Assembly (NCBI GenBank): GCA_033439765.1 | Contig: JAULSN010000002.1 | Coordinates: 6,944,001-7,008,000 of the forward strand | Reading direction: 5' to 3' | Length of the DNA stretch: 64,000 nucleotides | Origin: Lasiosphaeria ovina | Taxonomy: Eukaryota > Ascomycota > Sordariomycetes > Sordariales > Lasiosphaeriaceae | In this document: positions 33,559 through 44,541 of the stretch, one piece after another | Layout of the letters: each line of letters opens with the position of its first letter | Position numbering within the stretch: position 1 is the first letter of the stretch | Program-made: the position numbers and the translations under genes | Notes under the pieces: generated by a model | Seen by the model: the letters and a program-made list of their open reading frames with translations, nothing else | Databases searched by the model: none | Told to the model about the DNA's origin: nothing

Positions 33559-35494
33559 ATGATGTGGGCGGCTAGCACCAAGTCCAAGTTCGGAATGAGC
33601 CTCGGCCGGGCTGGCGCCCCCTCTGCCCCTCAACCGTCGTCGTCGCCACCACCAGATGGCGTTGCTGTCACCGCTAGCACGTCAGGACGCGAGAACAACG
33701 AGTCTGGCGATGACGAAGAAGTCGGGGACACGCCCCAGGATGGCAAGAATAGTATGTTTATCGTCCCGTCGCGCGATTTGCCGCCCTATCTGTCACGTGC
33801 GACCTCCTTTCCTACCGCAACTCCTCATCTCAGATTTCTGCTCTGCTTCTACTTTCAACACTTTAATCAGACCCTTTCCTTGGTGCTGGCCATGATATCT
33901 CCCTCTCGTACCAGCTAATCAATCTGCCACATCACCGCCAATCTTTCTGTCAAGCCTCCTTCGTCTACATATCCGATTTGACCACCCGTACTTTGCTAAT
34001 CCTTTTCTCAGAACCCACAGAGGCAAGCATCGACGCTCAGATGAAGGTCTTCGATTTATTCTTCCCACACCGCGAGCAGCTGTCCCCGTCGGCATTTGAT
34101 GGTATCGGCACAGGCCCGCCTGCTGAAAGCCTGCAGGACCCGGACTATGCGCCGTGTGAATTCAAGTCCCCATTCTTGCAGCCAAAGGAGACCGAGGCCT
34201 TGAAGGCGAGGTGCAAGCGGGAGAATATACCGTTGATTGAGGAAATAGAGCCGCATGCGTGTGCGGAGATCTACGATGTAAGTGTTGGTTTCGTTTCATA
34301 TCGTTTCCTTTCTCTGCCCCACAAGCCTCGAGGAGGTCACTGTCAAGTGGTCCTGGACTCACTGGCTTTCCCTGTTGTCCCTCAACTACCGGATTGTGAC
34401 CGCGTCTCTACGACTTGGGACCCTGGTCGGTATTGGAGACCCGCACATCCTCTCTGCTTGCTTTTTTTTCCGCCCATCCCCTTTTCCTCTTCCTCGGCCC
34501 TTTTCGCCTTTGAGGATTCAGTCCTTCCTTGTTTCATACCACGCGGGCGTCCGGGCTAGTTTCTCAATGCTCCCTCTCATGCCCTATCCTTGTCTTTACC
34601 GAGACGGCGTCATTGCCGTTGTCGTCGGCTTTCTCGCTCCGTGCTCCTCCCCCCTATCCGCCTCAGTCAATTTTGCATGAGAGGCACTTGGCAGCTTGGG
34701 CTTTCCTTTTGTACATCAATATATCTCTCTCGAATTCTTGACAGACTACCGCTCATTCGTTCCCCTGCTAACCCTACGTCGCTACACAGTGTATTGTCGT
34801 GGGTGATGCGTCGTCCATCGGTCGGCGGACGAAAATTGACCGGCGTGAACCCCCGGAGGCGCCAAACGGGTGGGGATTCGAGATAATGCCAGACTACCAG
34901 TCCGACTCCGACTCGGAAGAAGTTCCCGCTGCGTCGTCCAAGCCTGGCCGCTCTGCGGGGCGGCCCCTGGCACATCGCCACCGCCGTCTACCTCTCCCTC
35001 CACCCGATCCCCGGCCCGAATACGACCCCGTCGTCGCAAAGCAGAAAATTGGACGAAAACATCCCAAAACCAAGCCTGACGACGACGAAGCCGTCGAGAA
35101 ATCCGCCCCTCCCCGCCGTGCCACCGTGCCTACCGCCAAAGCCCGTGCCGCGGCTGCCGCAGCCGCAGCCGAAGCCACATCTCTTTCCGGTCCGGCCGCC
35201 GCCGCCGCCACACCGCCTCGCTCCCGCCGGGGTGCTGTCTCCGCTGCCTCGCCCGCATGCCCCCATGGCGAACAGCGCCGGCCCTGTGGCCGGTGCAGCG
35301 AGAACGACCTTGTGTGCGTGCCTAGCTCGGTCTGCACCGAGTGTGACCGTACTGGCGTGCGCTGCGAGCGCGACAGCCCGGAGCGCGCCTGCAATGCCTG
35401 CAAGAAGAAGAGGAGAGCCTGTCTTCGCGTTGCCAAATGTGACGAGTGCTATAGGCACGATGCCGAGTGCGTGGTCTCGGGAGACGGGGACTGA
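33559..35494 (+). CDS. Protein with two tandem C-terminal Zn2Cys6-type modules
   Basis: Three exons, 33559-33751, 34012-34277 and 34790-35494, give 387 aa. The introns are long (260 and 512 nt), with GTATGT and GTAAGT donors and GCTAAT/GCTAAC branch points. Residues 1-64 are low complexity. Exon 2 reads as a folded segment (KVFDLFFPHREQL, CEFKSPFLQPKETEALKARC). Exon 3 has a Ser/Asp region, a Pro/Ala-rich linker with an Ala run, and at the C-terminus twelve cysteines in two identical modules CX2CX6CX5CX2CX6C, eight residues apart. This is the spacing of fungal binuclear zinc clusters. The second module is basic between its second and third Cys (CNACKKKRRAC). Nuclear DNA or RNA binding is inferred. 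No fungal-trans domain is present, so it is not a standard activator. Confidence 0.7.
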
Positions 35495-36035
35495 TTGACT
35501 GGTTTCAGTGTGTGGTGTTCGTTGAAGAAAGGGGGTGGCTTTGTTTTTGTTTTTTTTCGTGAGGATTGGACTGGGTTTCTTTCCTATCGGCGGACGTTTG
35601 CTTTTGTTCCTGGCCGGGGCTTTTATATCATCGGTTTCTCCCATTCTTATATCGGGACTATGAGATTTGTCAGGGGTTCGTGCTTGGGTTAGGACGGGTT
35701 TTTTTTGAGGCGCTCACTCCGCTCTAGCCGGAGCCTCTTTGTTTGGCGGCGTTGAGTTTTCTTCGCGGGCTCCCTCTGGCTTGGGGGGGGCGGGCTGGTT
35801 GATGAAGTTTGGTCTGTCTGGGCAAACTCGGAGTTGGAAGAATTAGTGGATGATACGCGGGGTCTGGCACCGCCCACAGCTTTCCCATGCGCTTCTTCTT
35901 TTCCCTTTCCCAATTTTGATTTGGCGTCTCTGCCTCTTGATTATTGGCAAATATTTCGTACTACACACTAAGATCAACCACTCGACTTCAACTGCTATTA
36001 TTCAAGGTACCAATGTGCTTGCGATGGTGTAATGC
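35495..36035. other. Intergenic, no gene seen
   Basis: 3' flank of the double zinc-cluster gene; T-rich and G-rich tracts, no supported ORF. Confidence 0.45.
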
Positions 36036-36395
36036 GGGCCAGTCGCCAAGGGCGAGCTGCACGTTGGTGAGCTCATTGATGTATCAGACGCCGACGCACA
36101 AAAGATGAGTGTCCAGAAGGACAACAGTACTTAGGCCCTTACGGACGAAGCCACAAAGGCGATTGAAGATTGGATCACATAGAATAGGACTGAGAATGAA
36201 AAGGGGGATTGAGCACATTGGGAAGATGATCAATCATTTTGGTCGGGGAGCATTGTTGACCCACCACTACCTCTGTTAGCCAGCGACCAGGGGCTGTTTC
36301 AGCTCCAGACTAAGTATTTATACAACCCTGAGGGTTCCCGGTGGGAAACCAGACGAACCTCAGACCCCTTCTCCAGGCCGACCCCGCTAATCTGA
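36036..36395 (+). pseudogene. Relic of an unrecognised protein C-terminus (copy 2)
   Basis: One plus frame stays protein-like for about 120 codons except for three internal stops (TAG, TAG, TGA). It starts GPVAKGELHVGELIDVSDAD, continues AQKMSVQKDNST, then LTDEATKAIEDWIT, NRTENEKGD and AHWEDDQSFWSG, to a final TGA at 36393. The stop contexts fit CAG-to-TAG and TGG-to-TGA changes. The block from DVSDADAQKM to IEDWIT aligns with the relic at 12.9-13.1 kb. No start is visible. Family unknown. Confidence 0.45.
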
Positions 36396-37234
36396 GTATT
36401 AGTTCATGGATACAGTCTCCCCATGATTGACGGAATCCCCGAAGACGTCAACATACCGGTGGTTCAAGCAATGCAACGTGCCATGATTAAAATAGCAGGC
36501 GAGGTTCCGCCACTTGCTGGTTGCTGGGGGCCGTACGACGCTCCGGTAACCCCTCTCCGTATCAGTGGGAGTACCCGGTATAGATATCTCCTGCTTGACC
36601 CTGGCGAGGGGCCGGTGATACGCCATCTCCGTATCCGTTTGGGGCTGCCTCTCCTGACGACAAGCCGGACCTGCTCCTGCACCCGCCAAAGCAATCGATC
36701 CCAAGTCTACCCTCCTTCTGGTCAGGGGACCGGCATCACCCTCCTTCTTTATGTTCCTAGCCATCCTTCAGAGATCATGTTCTACTGCTATGAATTGAGA
36801 TTCCCGGACTAGTGCGTTCTTGTAGCAGTTTATTTCTCTTTGTCGTTCGTATAATCATAAAAGCCAAGGTGCCCCGTTCAACAAGAGCTGACATGAAACT
36901 AGAACCCTCCAGTCAGGCGGTGGTAATGAAATCAGCGAAAATCACCAAAACCTCGGTCGTATTAATGCAGAAGCCCGAGTTTCGTTAGAAATTGCCTTGA
37001 AAACTACAAATGCATAAATAACAAATTGGGACCCGGCCAAGAATACGCGGCCCTCGTGGGTTCTCGGCGGTATTTTTCGCAACGACTCATTATCCACTCC
37101 GTGACTAGGGTACGCAGCATAATACTCCCAACCACACCATCCATTCCCGCGTCGTCTCAACAAGTAACCAATCAACCAGTCGCACCCCTCCCGGCCCAAC
37201 CTCAAACCACGACCGTAACTAACCCACTGACGAC
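36396..37234. other. Downstream flank of the P450 gene
   Basis: Overlapping frames of about 120-130 codons on both strands at 36.40-36.81 kb are unsupported. Nothing else seen. Confidence 0.4.
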
Positions 37235-38988
37235 TCAAGCCTCGGTGCAGACAACGCGCACGCGATCGGCATCGCGCATTTTGATGAGCATGGGCACATT
37301 AGCATCATTGGCAACCGCCAGCACGCGCTTGCGCACCTCTTTATCACTCTCGTCAGGGCGCAGCTTGACGGCGCCGAGGCGGTGGCGGCGCAGCAGACAG
37401 GCCAGCACGGCGACGAACTCGACCTCGGACAGCTTCTTGCCGGGGCAGTTCATGGGGCCGTGGGACCAGGGCAGGTAGACGAGGCGGGGCGGCTCGTAGA
37501 GCTCCTCGCCACCAGTTTCTGCCGAGTTCACGATCCAGCGCTTGGGCAGCCACGCGTCCGGGTCGGGCCAGAACGCCGGGTGTCTCTGCAGGGCCACGAT
37601 CTGCGGGTGCACGAGCGTGCCGGCGGGGATGGTCAGGGTCTGGTCGCGCACGCGCAGGTGCGTGTGCGGCGCGCCCGGGGTCCACTTGGGGATGGCGATG
37701 ACGGGCGGGAACAGCCGCAGCGTCTCGAGCAGCACGGCCCGGCACCGCTTCAGCCGCGGGTACACGGTCTTGTAGTCCCACTCCTCCTCGGCGGCCGGCG
37801 AGTCGCCGAGCACGGCGGTGAGCTCCTCGGCGACCCACGTCTGGATCTCGGGGTGTGCGACGAGCAGCAGAACGGCGAAGGCGAGCGTGTTGGCCGTCGT
37901 GTCGTGGCCGGCGAAGTTGATGACGAACAGGTCGCCGATGATCTCGTCGAGCGACAAGCCCTTGCGGTCGGCGGCGGGCGTGCCGGCGGCCACCTCGCGC
38001 TGGTAGACTTCGAGGGCCTGCACGAGCCCTGTGACGAGGCCGCCGGACCCGGGCCGGCCTTGGCTGCGGGCTTGGGTCTCGGCGTCGACCATGTGCTGCA
38101 GGTGGGCCTTGAAGGCGGCGCCGGCGTGGCCGATGCGGGTCCAGCTCTTGGGCATGGCGGGGTGGGTCAGGAAGCGGTAGGGGACCATGAGCAGCAGGAT
38201 GATGTTGTCGAGGACCGTCTGCAGCGAGTCGCGGTAGTTGTTGGCCTCGCTGGCGGCCTGCGGCGGGTCGGCGGAGCCGTGGAACGGGAACGACTTGCGC
38301 ATGCCGATCGACGCCAGCACGTTGAGCGACAGCGTGCGTGTGTCCTTCTGGATGCTGGGCACGCCGGCCGCAAACGCGCGCGTCCACGACTGCAGCGTGG
38401 CCCGGCCCTGCCGCAGCGACTCCTCCCACACAAACGGCATGGAGCTCTCGCTGAAGGGCGCCGAGAGGACCTTGCGGTGGCGCGCCCAGTCGTGCGAGCC
38501 CGCCGTCGAGACGGACGGGCCGTACACCTCGAGGATTTCTGGCTTGTGGTTTAGCACTGTTACGGTTGCAGAAGGCAATGCATGTTCCGAGACTCACTGT
38601 AGTCGGCGATGGGGCGGAGAAAGTCCCTGCGCCGCGCAAAGACATCCTCGGCGGCTTCCGGGTCGGCAATGATCAGGAACAGGACCCTGGGGGTGGCGAG
38701 GGCGAAGACGGGGCCGAGGCGCACGTGCATGTTGGCCTTTTCGGGGAACTGCCAGCCGCGGCGCGAGAAGCGGACGGCGTCGGGCAACGAAGACCACTCG
38801 ATGGGCAGCCGGTCGATCACCATCCACAGAAAGTCCTGGAATATGAGCCACGCGATGTTGTACGGGTCGATGGGGAGCCGCTTCACGGGCACATTGATGG
38901 CCCGCCCCTTGCGCACGTTGATCTCGAGACACACGAGACTCCACGCCACCCAGGCGACAGCAGCGCCGGCTAGAAGCTTGAAAATCAT
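37235..38988 (-). CDS. Cytochrome P450 monooxygenase, membrane-anchored
   Basis: Two exons, 38988-38598 and 38538-37235, with a 59-nt intron (GTGAGT...CTAAAC...CCAG), give 564 aa. The N-terminal anchor IFKLLAGAAVAWVAWSLVCL targets the ER. The I-helix oxygen-binding motif is AGHDTTANT, the K-helix ExxR is ETLR, and the PERF-like element is WLPKRW. The heme loop is PWSHGPMNCPGKKLSEVEF with the Cys ligand at about residue 495. It departs from FxxGxRxCxG by Trp for Phe and Met for Arg; similar PWS.GP..CPGKK loops occur in some fungal P450 families. These enzymes insert one oxygen atom into lipophilic substrates using a P450 reductase. It is followed (same strand, upstream) by a small hypothetical gene and then a regulator and MFS pump, suggesting a small metabolic group. 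Confidence 0.93.
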
Positions 38989-39622
38989 AGCTGGCGAATA
39001 GCGAATGTTGATGCCGAAAGGTTTTGTCCCCAGTCTCCCCTGCGTGACGTCGCAGAAAAAAGTCGGTATGGTGCGGAAAAACGGGCACCCCAGGACCCGA
39101 CAATGGGGAGGAGCGGGGCCGGTTTGGTAGGATCGAGTCCTCCTCTCGCTAACCTGTGTTCCCTGTCCCGCGCACTCGCATTCGTCTGCTCGGGTACGTT
39201 AGTCGTCTAGGGCTAGGATTCAGGGGTCCGTCCAGGGGTCTGTTTCCCAGCTAGCGCGCCCGTGGCGTCCAAAGGATGACCACAGCCCATTGGCCTCCGG
39301 ATCTGATTGGCCTCTCACTTCGGCAAGATGCCGAGCCATACAATGCGCGGAAAGGGAAAAGAAATGTGGAATTTGCAGCAGACCATGTTGTGGGAACCAG
39401 GGCTCTGGGCCTTGACACGAAGGTTGGTGCCGGCAATCTTGGCTGTTCGACGGTCTCGGGCGAGAATATGCCGTAACCCAAGACGGGCGACGACGCCGGG
39501 ACTGTCCTCATCACCGCTATATAAATTATCGACCGGCTCAAGAATGCGCATCCAGGGTATTCAAACGGTTATCAACGGCTCACTCTGGGGCTGACATCCA
39601 CCAGGACACAGCCTGGACGTCG
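38989..39622. other. P450 promoter region
   Basis: A TGACGT bZIP-type site at 39045-39050 lies about 57 bp before the P450 start codon. No gene on either strand. Confidence 0.4.
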
Positions 39623-40282
39623 TCAGTCATCATAAAGCCTCTCAATGTATCTCCTCGGCAGGGCGTGGCAGGCATGCGGGATCTTGGCCGCGTCGCCCAG
39701 GGTCCATTCCTTGGCCTCGCTCTCCATGATCTTATTGCCGCCGAGGATGGCTCTGCGTAGGCGGGCGAAATCGCGCAGCACCGACTGCTCCCTGACCTTA
39801 ATCCAGTCGGCGACGGCGGCCTTGTGGCGCCGCCGGAAACAGCGCATGGACAGCAGCATCTTGTCGGGCCGCTTGAGGTGCTCCCACTCGCGCCGCAGCG
39901 ACGGCCAGCTCGACCTGCCGATGCGCCAGTCTACCAGCGCATCACGCCACTCCAGCCAGTCCTCACGCACCTCCCTGAAGCCCTTCCAGCTGTCTTGCAC
40001 GCGGCTCTTCGTAAAGGCCCAGGCTTGTTGGAGCTTGCCGTCGAGGATGCCTATCAAGGCGTTGGCGTTGGGGGCGGGAGGTCCATCCGCCCGTGGCTCG
40101 TTGATGACGGCGGGATTTTCCGGATATCCCTGCCGCTCGTGATCAGAACCAGCAGCTGGCACGTCTCCAGCCGCGGCGGCCGGGGCCCTGGTGCTGTCCC
40201 CTGGGGAGCTCATGTAAGGGGCCATGGCCATTTCAAAGTTGTCGCTGTCGTCGACGGGGGGAGGGAGTGTGTAGCGCGCCAT
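39623..40282 (-). CDS. Small hypothetical protein, basic and helical C-terminus
   Basis: A single exon of 219 aa from ATG. Residues 1-75 are disordered, acidic and Pro/Ala-rich. From about residue 85 the chain is strongly helical with regularly spaced Trp/Arg/Lys and many charged pairs (SRVQDSWKGFREVREDWLEW, RREWEHLKRPDKMLLSMRCF). It has no signal peptide, membrane helix or recognised domain. Same orientation as the P450 and the regulator on either side. GC-rich codon use supports a real gene. Confidence 0.6.
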   Translation of the reverse strand: MARYTLPPPVDDSDNFEMAMAPYMSSPGDSTRAPAAAAGDVPAAGSDHERQGYPENPAVINEPRADGPPAPNANALIGILDGKLQQAWAFTKSRVQDSWKGFREVREDWLEWRDALVDWRIGRSSWPSLRREWEHLKRPDKMLLSMRCFRRRHKAAVADWIKVREQSVLRDFARLRRAILGGNKIMESEAKEWTLGDAAKIPHACHALPRRYIERLYDD

Positions 40283-41106
40283 GTTGATGAGTGAAAGAGG
40301 AGGAGTTTAATACCTGAGAACGAGTGGTTCGTTGGGGACAGTGTATGAATATCCCACTAGAGTTTTCTCTTCCATTTTCACTTTAAGCTATGCAGTTAAG
40401 ATTTGTTAAAGTCGAATTTTGTCCCATTACAGAAAGTTAGAAAGTTGGGAATTATGCCTGGATGATTACGAGACCTTGGAACAAATGCTAATAGGACAGA
40501 AATCTAACCAACGCAGTGACAGACCGCAGGGTAGAGTTTATATTCAGACTTTTACAGGATGCCAAACTAAAACCGTTTAGTTCTGCCATGACTAAGGTAG
40601 CCAACTACAGAAGTCATCAACTACCATTCTCGGGAAATTTACTCGGTCTTGCGACACCATCGTCATTCCCGCCCACGTCTTTTTTGGAGTTCAATTCGCT
40701 CCAGTCAATGCAGTAATTATTAATCCCCAGGCGTCACCCTCGAGGTCGAAGGCATTAGTGTTCTCCGAAGACTGGTTCAAGGGACTAAGTATAGGCATGT
40801 GCGAGTCTCTCTTGAATTCGGAGTCAGGTATGGTGACTTTAGTCGCGCCTGGCGGTGAATTGGGCAAGTCATGCTACTGTAATACCAGAGGCAGGTTAAT
40901 TCACCCCCGTCGATGATGGCCAAGATTTGATAATCTTAAAGTCTACTACGAAGAGTGCGATTTAATTACGGCAAGTATCAAAGTTTAACGTTGCTTTAAA
41001 AAAAACCTGAACTCAATCTAAAAGAAAAAAGAAACTGGAATTAAACTGGAGAAAGGGTTCGATATTAACCCTAGAACCCTAGAATTATAACCTCCACCCC
41101 ACCTCA
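40283..41106. other. AT-rich intergenic region
   Basis: No ORF with support; notably AT-rich from 40.95 to 41.10 kb. It holds the promoter of the hypothetical gene and the 3' end of the regulator gene. Confidence 0.5.
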
Positions 41107-43544
41107 TCACAGCCGCAGGAAATCATTCCAGTAAGTCCAGTCCCAGTCGACATCGGCCGGGAAGCCCTCACCCACCGACCCGTCCAGCCCAGCCGTCGCC
41201 GGCCTCCCCACCGCACCACCACCACCACCACCACCATGCCCCGCCTCAGCACGGCTCAGCCGCCTGGCCTCCAGCAGTCTGACAAACTGCGGCGCGGCGT
41301 CTTCAGTATTGAACACCTGACCTGCAAGCCCACCACCAGCACCTCCCACCGATTCCGCCACGGCCCCGCGCTGCGCGTCCCACGCCTCCAGCACCAGCTC
41401 GCCGAGCTTCTCGAAAAACGGAGCATACTCGCCGCGCCCCACATCGTCATCATCATCATCACCAGCCGACAGCTCAGGATACTCGCCATACATGTCCTCG
41501 ACCAGCCGCCAGGCCAGCGCAGCATTTTCCTGCTCGCCGCGGCGCCGCGGCCGCCGCAGCTCGCTGAGCACAAACACCAGCGCATCCAGCTGGTTGCGCG
41601 TCGTGATGTGCGCCAGCAGGTGCCGCGAGAAGCCGCTGCGCGCGCCGGCGTGGGCTGCGTCGAGGTATGCTAGCGCTGCGGAGAAGAGGGTGTCGCTCTC
41701 GCGGCGGGGGATCAGTGCCGCGCTGTTTGGGGCTGCCGATCCAGGCCCGGGGTATGGTTGCGCGTGCTGCAGATTCGGGTGGGCGTGCTGCTGCCGCCAG
41801 CGCGGGTGGTGGACGGCGAAGCGCATGCGGGCGACGGCGAGGGCGGCCATGGCGCGCGCGAGGGCGTGCAGCGGGATGCGCGCGTCGCAGCCGCGCAGGT
41901 GCGTGTCGAGGAACAGGGCCTCGAGCTCGTCGATGGCGGCGTCCTGCAGGGCGAGCTGCTGCTGCTGGTGGGCGGGGCGGGGGGTGCCGTCGGGGAGGGT
42001 TGGCGGTGCGGATGATGTCGAGGGGTGGCTCTGGCGGTCCATGATGGCCTCCCACACGCGGGCCGCTCTCGGCGACGAGCGCTGCCACGCCGGCACGGCC
42101 ATCTTGGCCAGCACGGCCAGCATCTCGGTCGGGCCGGCGTGCGCGGCCGGCGGGGCGAGCATGTTGGGGTGCAGGTCGGCGTCGTTGACGTTGAGCGGGA
42201 GACGCAGGGCGCCGACGAGGTCGGCGGGGTGCGGCGGCCGCACGCCCGTGGTGGCGGCGTCGGTGCGGTCGCGCGCGTCGAGCCGGCGCAGCTGCCACCA
42301 CAGGCGCACGCGCATCTCGCCGTCGAAGAAGGAGACGGGCGACGAGGCTGCCGACGTCGGGTCCGTGTCGCGGTGCAGGCCCATGCGCTGGCCGACGCGC
42401 ACGGCGGCGCCGGTCAGGCTGCTGGCGAGCTCCGACTCGGGGTTGGCCAGCAGGAACAGCACAAAGGCCTGCATGACGTCGAGGTCGTGCGTGGTCAGGA
42501 AGTCGGCGGCCACGAGGGCGCGCAGGGTGGCGGCGCGGTAGCGCGACAGCAGCACGGGGCGCGGCTCGGCGCAGAGCTCGTCGCACTCGGTTGCCGACAG
42601 CGACGTCACGGCCAGCGTGTAGATGGCGAACAGCAGGGCGGTCAGGGGCGCGGGGGCGGCGCCCGGGTCGAAGCTGGCGTTGAGCACGCGCTGCTGCAGC
42701 GTCGGCACGTGGACGATCTTGGTCAGCGGGTTGACGGCCTCGACGAAGACGTGCCACAGCCGGTAGATGCGCTGCGGCTCGGGGTGCAGCTCGCACAGGT
42801 CCGGCTGCGAGCTGGCCAGCACCACGTGCAGCGGCTGCGTGGGATGCAGCAGCGGATCTTCGCGGTGCCGCAGGCCCTGCATGGGCGGGTGTTTGAGCTG
42901 GGCGTGTCCACTGTCAGTCGTTTTCGATCAAGCTGGTACGGAGGAGCTCTGGAACACACCTCGGAGCTCAGCGTCGACCACAGACACGGCTCGAGCTCGG
43001 CCTCGGCAAGAACGACATCGCGCGAGTGCTCAAACTGGCTGGGACGCCGGTGCGTGGCGGGCACGAACAGGGCCGGAGTCAGGGTGGGGGACGCGTCGGG
43101 GACGGGGACGGGGACGGGGACGGGAAGGATCCAGGGCCTGTTGGGCTTGGTGGCATCAACGGCGTTGGGAGTGTTTGGCAGGGAAAAGTCGAGGCTGTGC
43201 TTGCGCATCAGGTCCTCGTAGCGGGCGAGGCGGTCGAGCACGTCTTCGTCGGCCGGCCGCTTGGCGGGCATGCGCGGCCGGGCGTCGGGGTCGTGGGCGT
43301 CGTAGAGACAGACGGCTCTCGCCTTGCGGCAGTTGGCGCACGGCTCGTCCTTGTCGCACTTGACCTTGCGGCGCGCACACAGCGCACACGCATGCTTGTA
43401 CCGGTGCACCCGCTGCCGCCCCGTCCCTGTGCCCGTCCCTGTTCCTGTGCTCGTGGCCGTGGCCGTGGCCGTGGCCGTGGCCGTGGCCGTGCCGCTCAGC
43501 GACAGCGGCGACGTCGAGTTTGACGCATGCGAATCGCTCTCCAT
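41107..43544 (-). CDS. Zn2Cys6 transcription factor with fungal-trans domain
   Basis: Two exons, 43544-42960 and 42897-41107, give 791 aa; the 62-nt intron has GTGTGT, a CTGAC branch point and CCCAG. The N-terminus carries Thr-Ala and Thr-Gly dipeptide runs encoded by hexanucleotide repeats. The binuclear zinc cluster CX2CX6CX5CX2CX6C is at Cys53, 56, 63, 69, 72 and 79 (HACALCARRKVKCDKDEPC), followed by a linker and a likely coiled coil (LDRLARYEDLMRKHSL). The middle homology (fungal-trans) domain is seen in RIYRLWHVFVEAVNPLTKIV, LLFAIYTLAVTSLS and GQRMGLHRD. The C-terminus has Gly, Asp and Glu-rich patches typical of activation regions. It diverges from the MFS gene across about 1 kb, so direct control of the transporter is a reasonable inference. 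Confidence 0.92.
43097..43124. repeat. In-frame GGGACG hexamer repeats in the regulator gene
   Basis: Short array of GGGACG-type hexamers that encodes the Pro-Val alternation (PVPVPVPVP) in the linker after the zinc cluster. Confidence 0.75.
43453..43490. repeat. In-frame (GTGGCC)6 hexamer repeats in the regulator gene
   Basis: About six perfect hexamers encode the Thr-Ala run ahead of the zinc cluster. Hexamer slippage would change length without breaking frame. Confidence 0.85.
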
Positions 43545-44541
43545 TTCGGTGCTCCGTTCGCGCGACGGAAATAACGGATAGACAAAGACGTGTCGGGTGC
43601 GACGTAGTTGAGCGAAGGAAAAAGCCCCGGAAATTTCGGCTTCTGGATAGGCTTAGCGTGCCCCCATCGGAAATCCGAACTCGGACGACGCGAGCGAGTG
43701 GTATTTCGTGAAATTAGTCAGGCGTTGCCAGGGGTGGGGGTGCCCGAGACGCTTGCCTTGCCCGGAACTTGGACCTGGTATTCCAATTTTCGCATCAAAT
43801 TCTCTCCTTGCACAGGAACAGTCATGCTTTTAAGCCAAGCCGTAATAACTCTCAAGTATCTGTTAGAGACAACTTTTAATGTCAGGACAAGGAAGGACAC
43901 TTTGGTCACCCCAGGCAGTCCTGGTCTTGTAGACTTGCAGCTCGTTGCCAGTCTGGAACACTCCTTGCTCTACCAAGTCGGTACATATTATTCCTCAGGT
44001 GAAGTACCTTAGCATTCAAGTTCGCATCCATGGATCATCTAGCTGTCCGAGATAGGGAGTCTCAATCTCGGTTGCAAAACCTAAAAGTGTCAACACGGGC
44101 TCAAGCGGCCGCGAGTAGGTCACTGCAAGTGGGCCAGAAGCTTGCATGCAACAAGTTAACGGCCCTATCGACATAGGTGAGGGCTGTCAATGCTAAAGAA
44201 AGACACAAAGCAATGTCTTGCATGCTATTTCCGTCGACAACACGGACAGCTGTTGGTTGGCCAGAGCCACCTTTTTCCAGGAGCCAACCCCCTGTCCCTC
44301 GGGCTTGACGAACTTCCCGTTACTCCCACCCCGCTCGCCCTCCATCATATTAATCGGTCGAGTTCGCCTCTTGGCGACCTCCCCTGCTTCATGCCCTACC
44401 CTGCATTCATTTGTCTCCCTTTGAGGTCTCGTGGTCTTCTCTTCTTACGCTCTTTCAATTCTTTTCAGTGGAGGAAAGTGGAAAAGACGACCTTGCGGCC
44501 GCTCTCCCGTATTTATCTTGGACCCGGCAACTGCAGTCAAC
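43545..44541. promoter_or_regulatory. Shared divergent promoter of regulator and MFS genes
   Basis: About 1 kb separates the start codons of two divergent genes, with no coding sequence between them. CT-rich sequence precedes the MFS start (44.39-44.48 kb). I could not identify a specific CGG-repeat operator with confidence. Confidence 0.5.

Noticed and set aside
36399..36812. Overlapping ORFs of about 120-130 codons on both strands
   Set aside because: Neither shows motifs, splice support or similarity to neighbouring relics.
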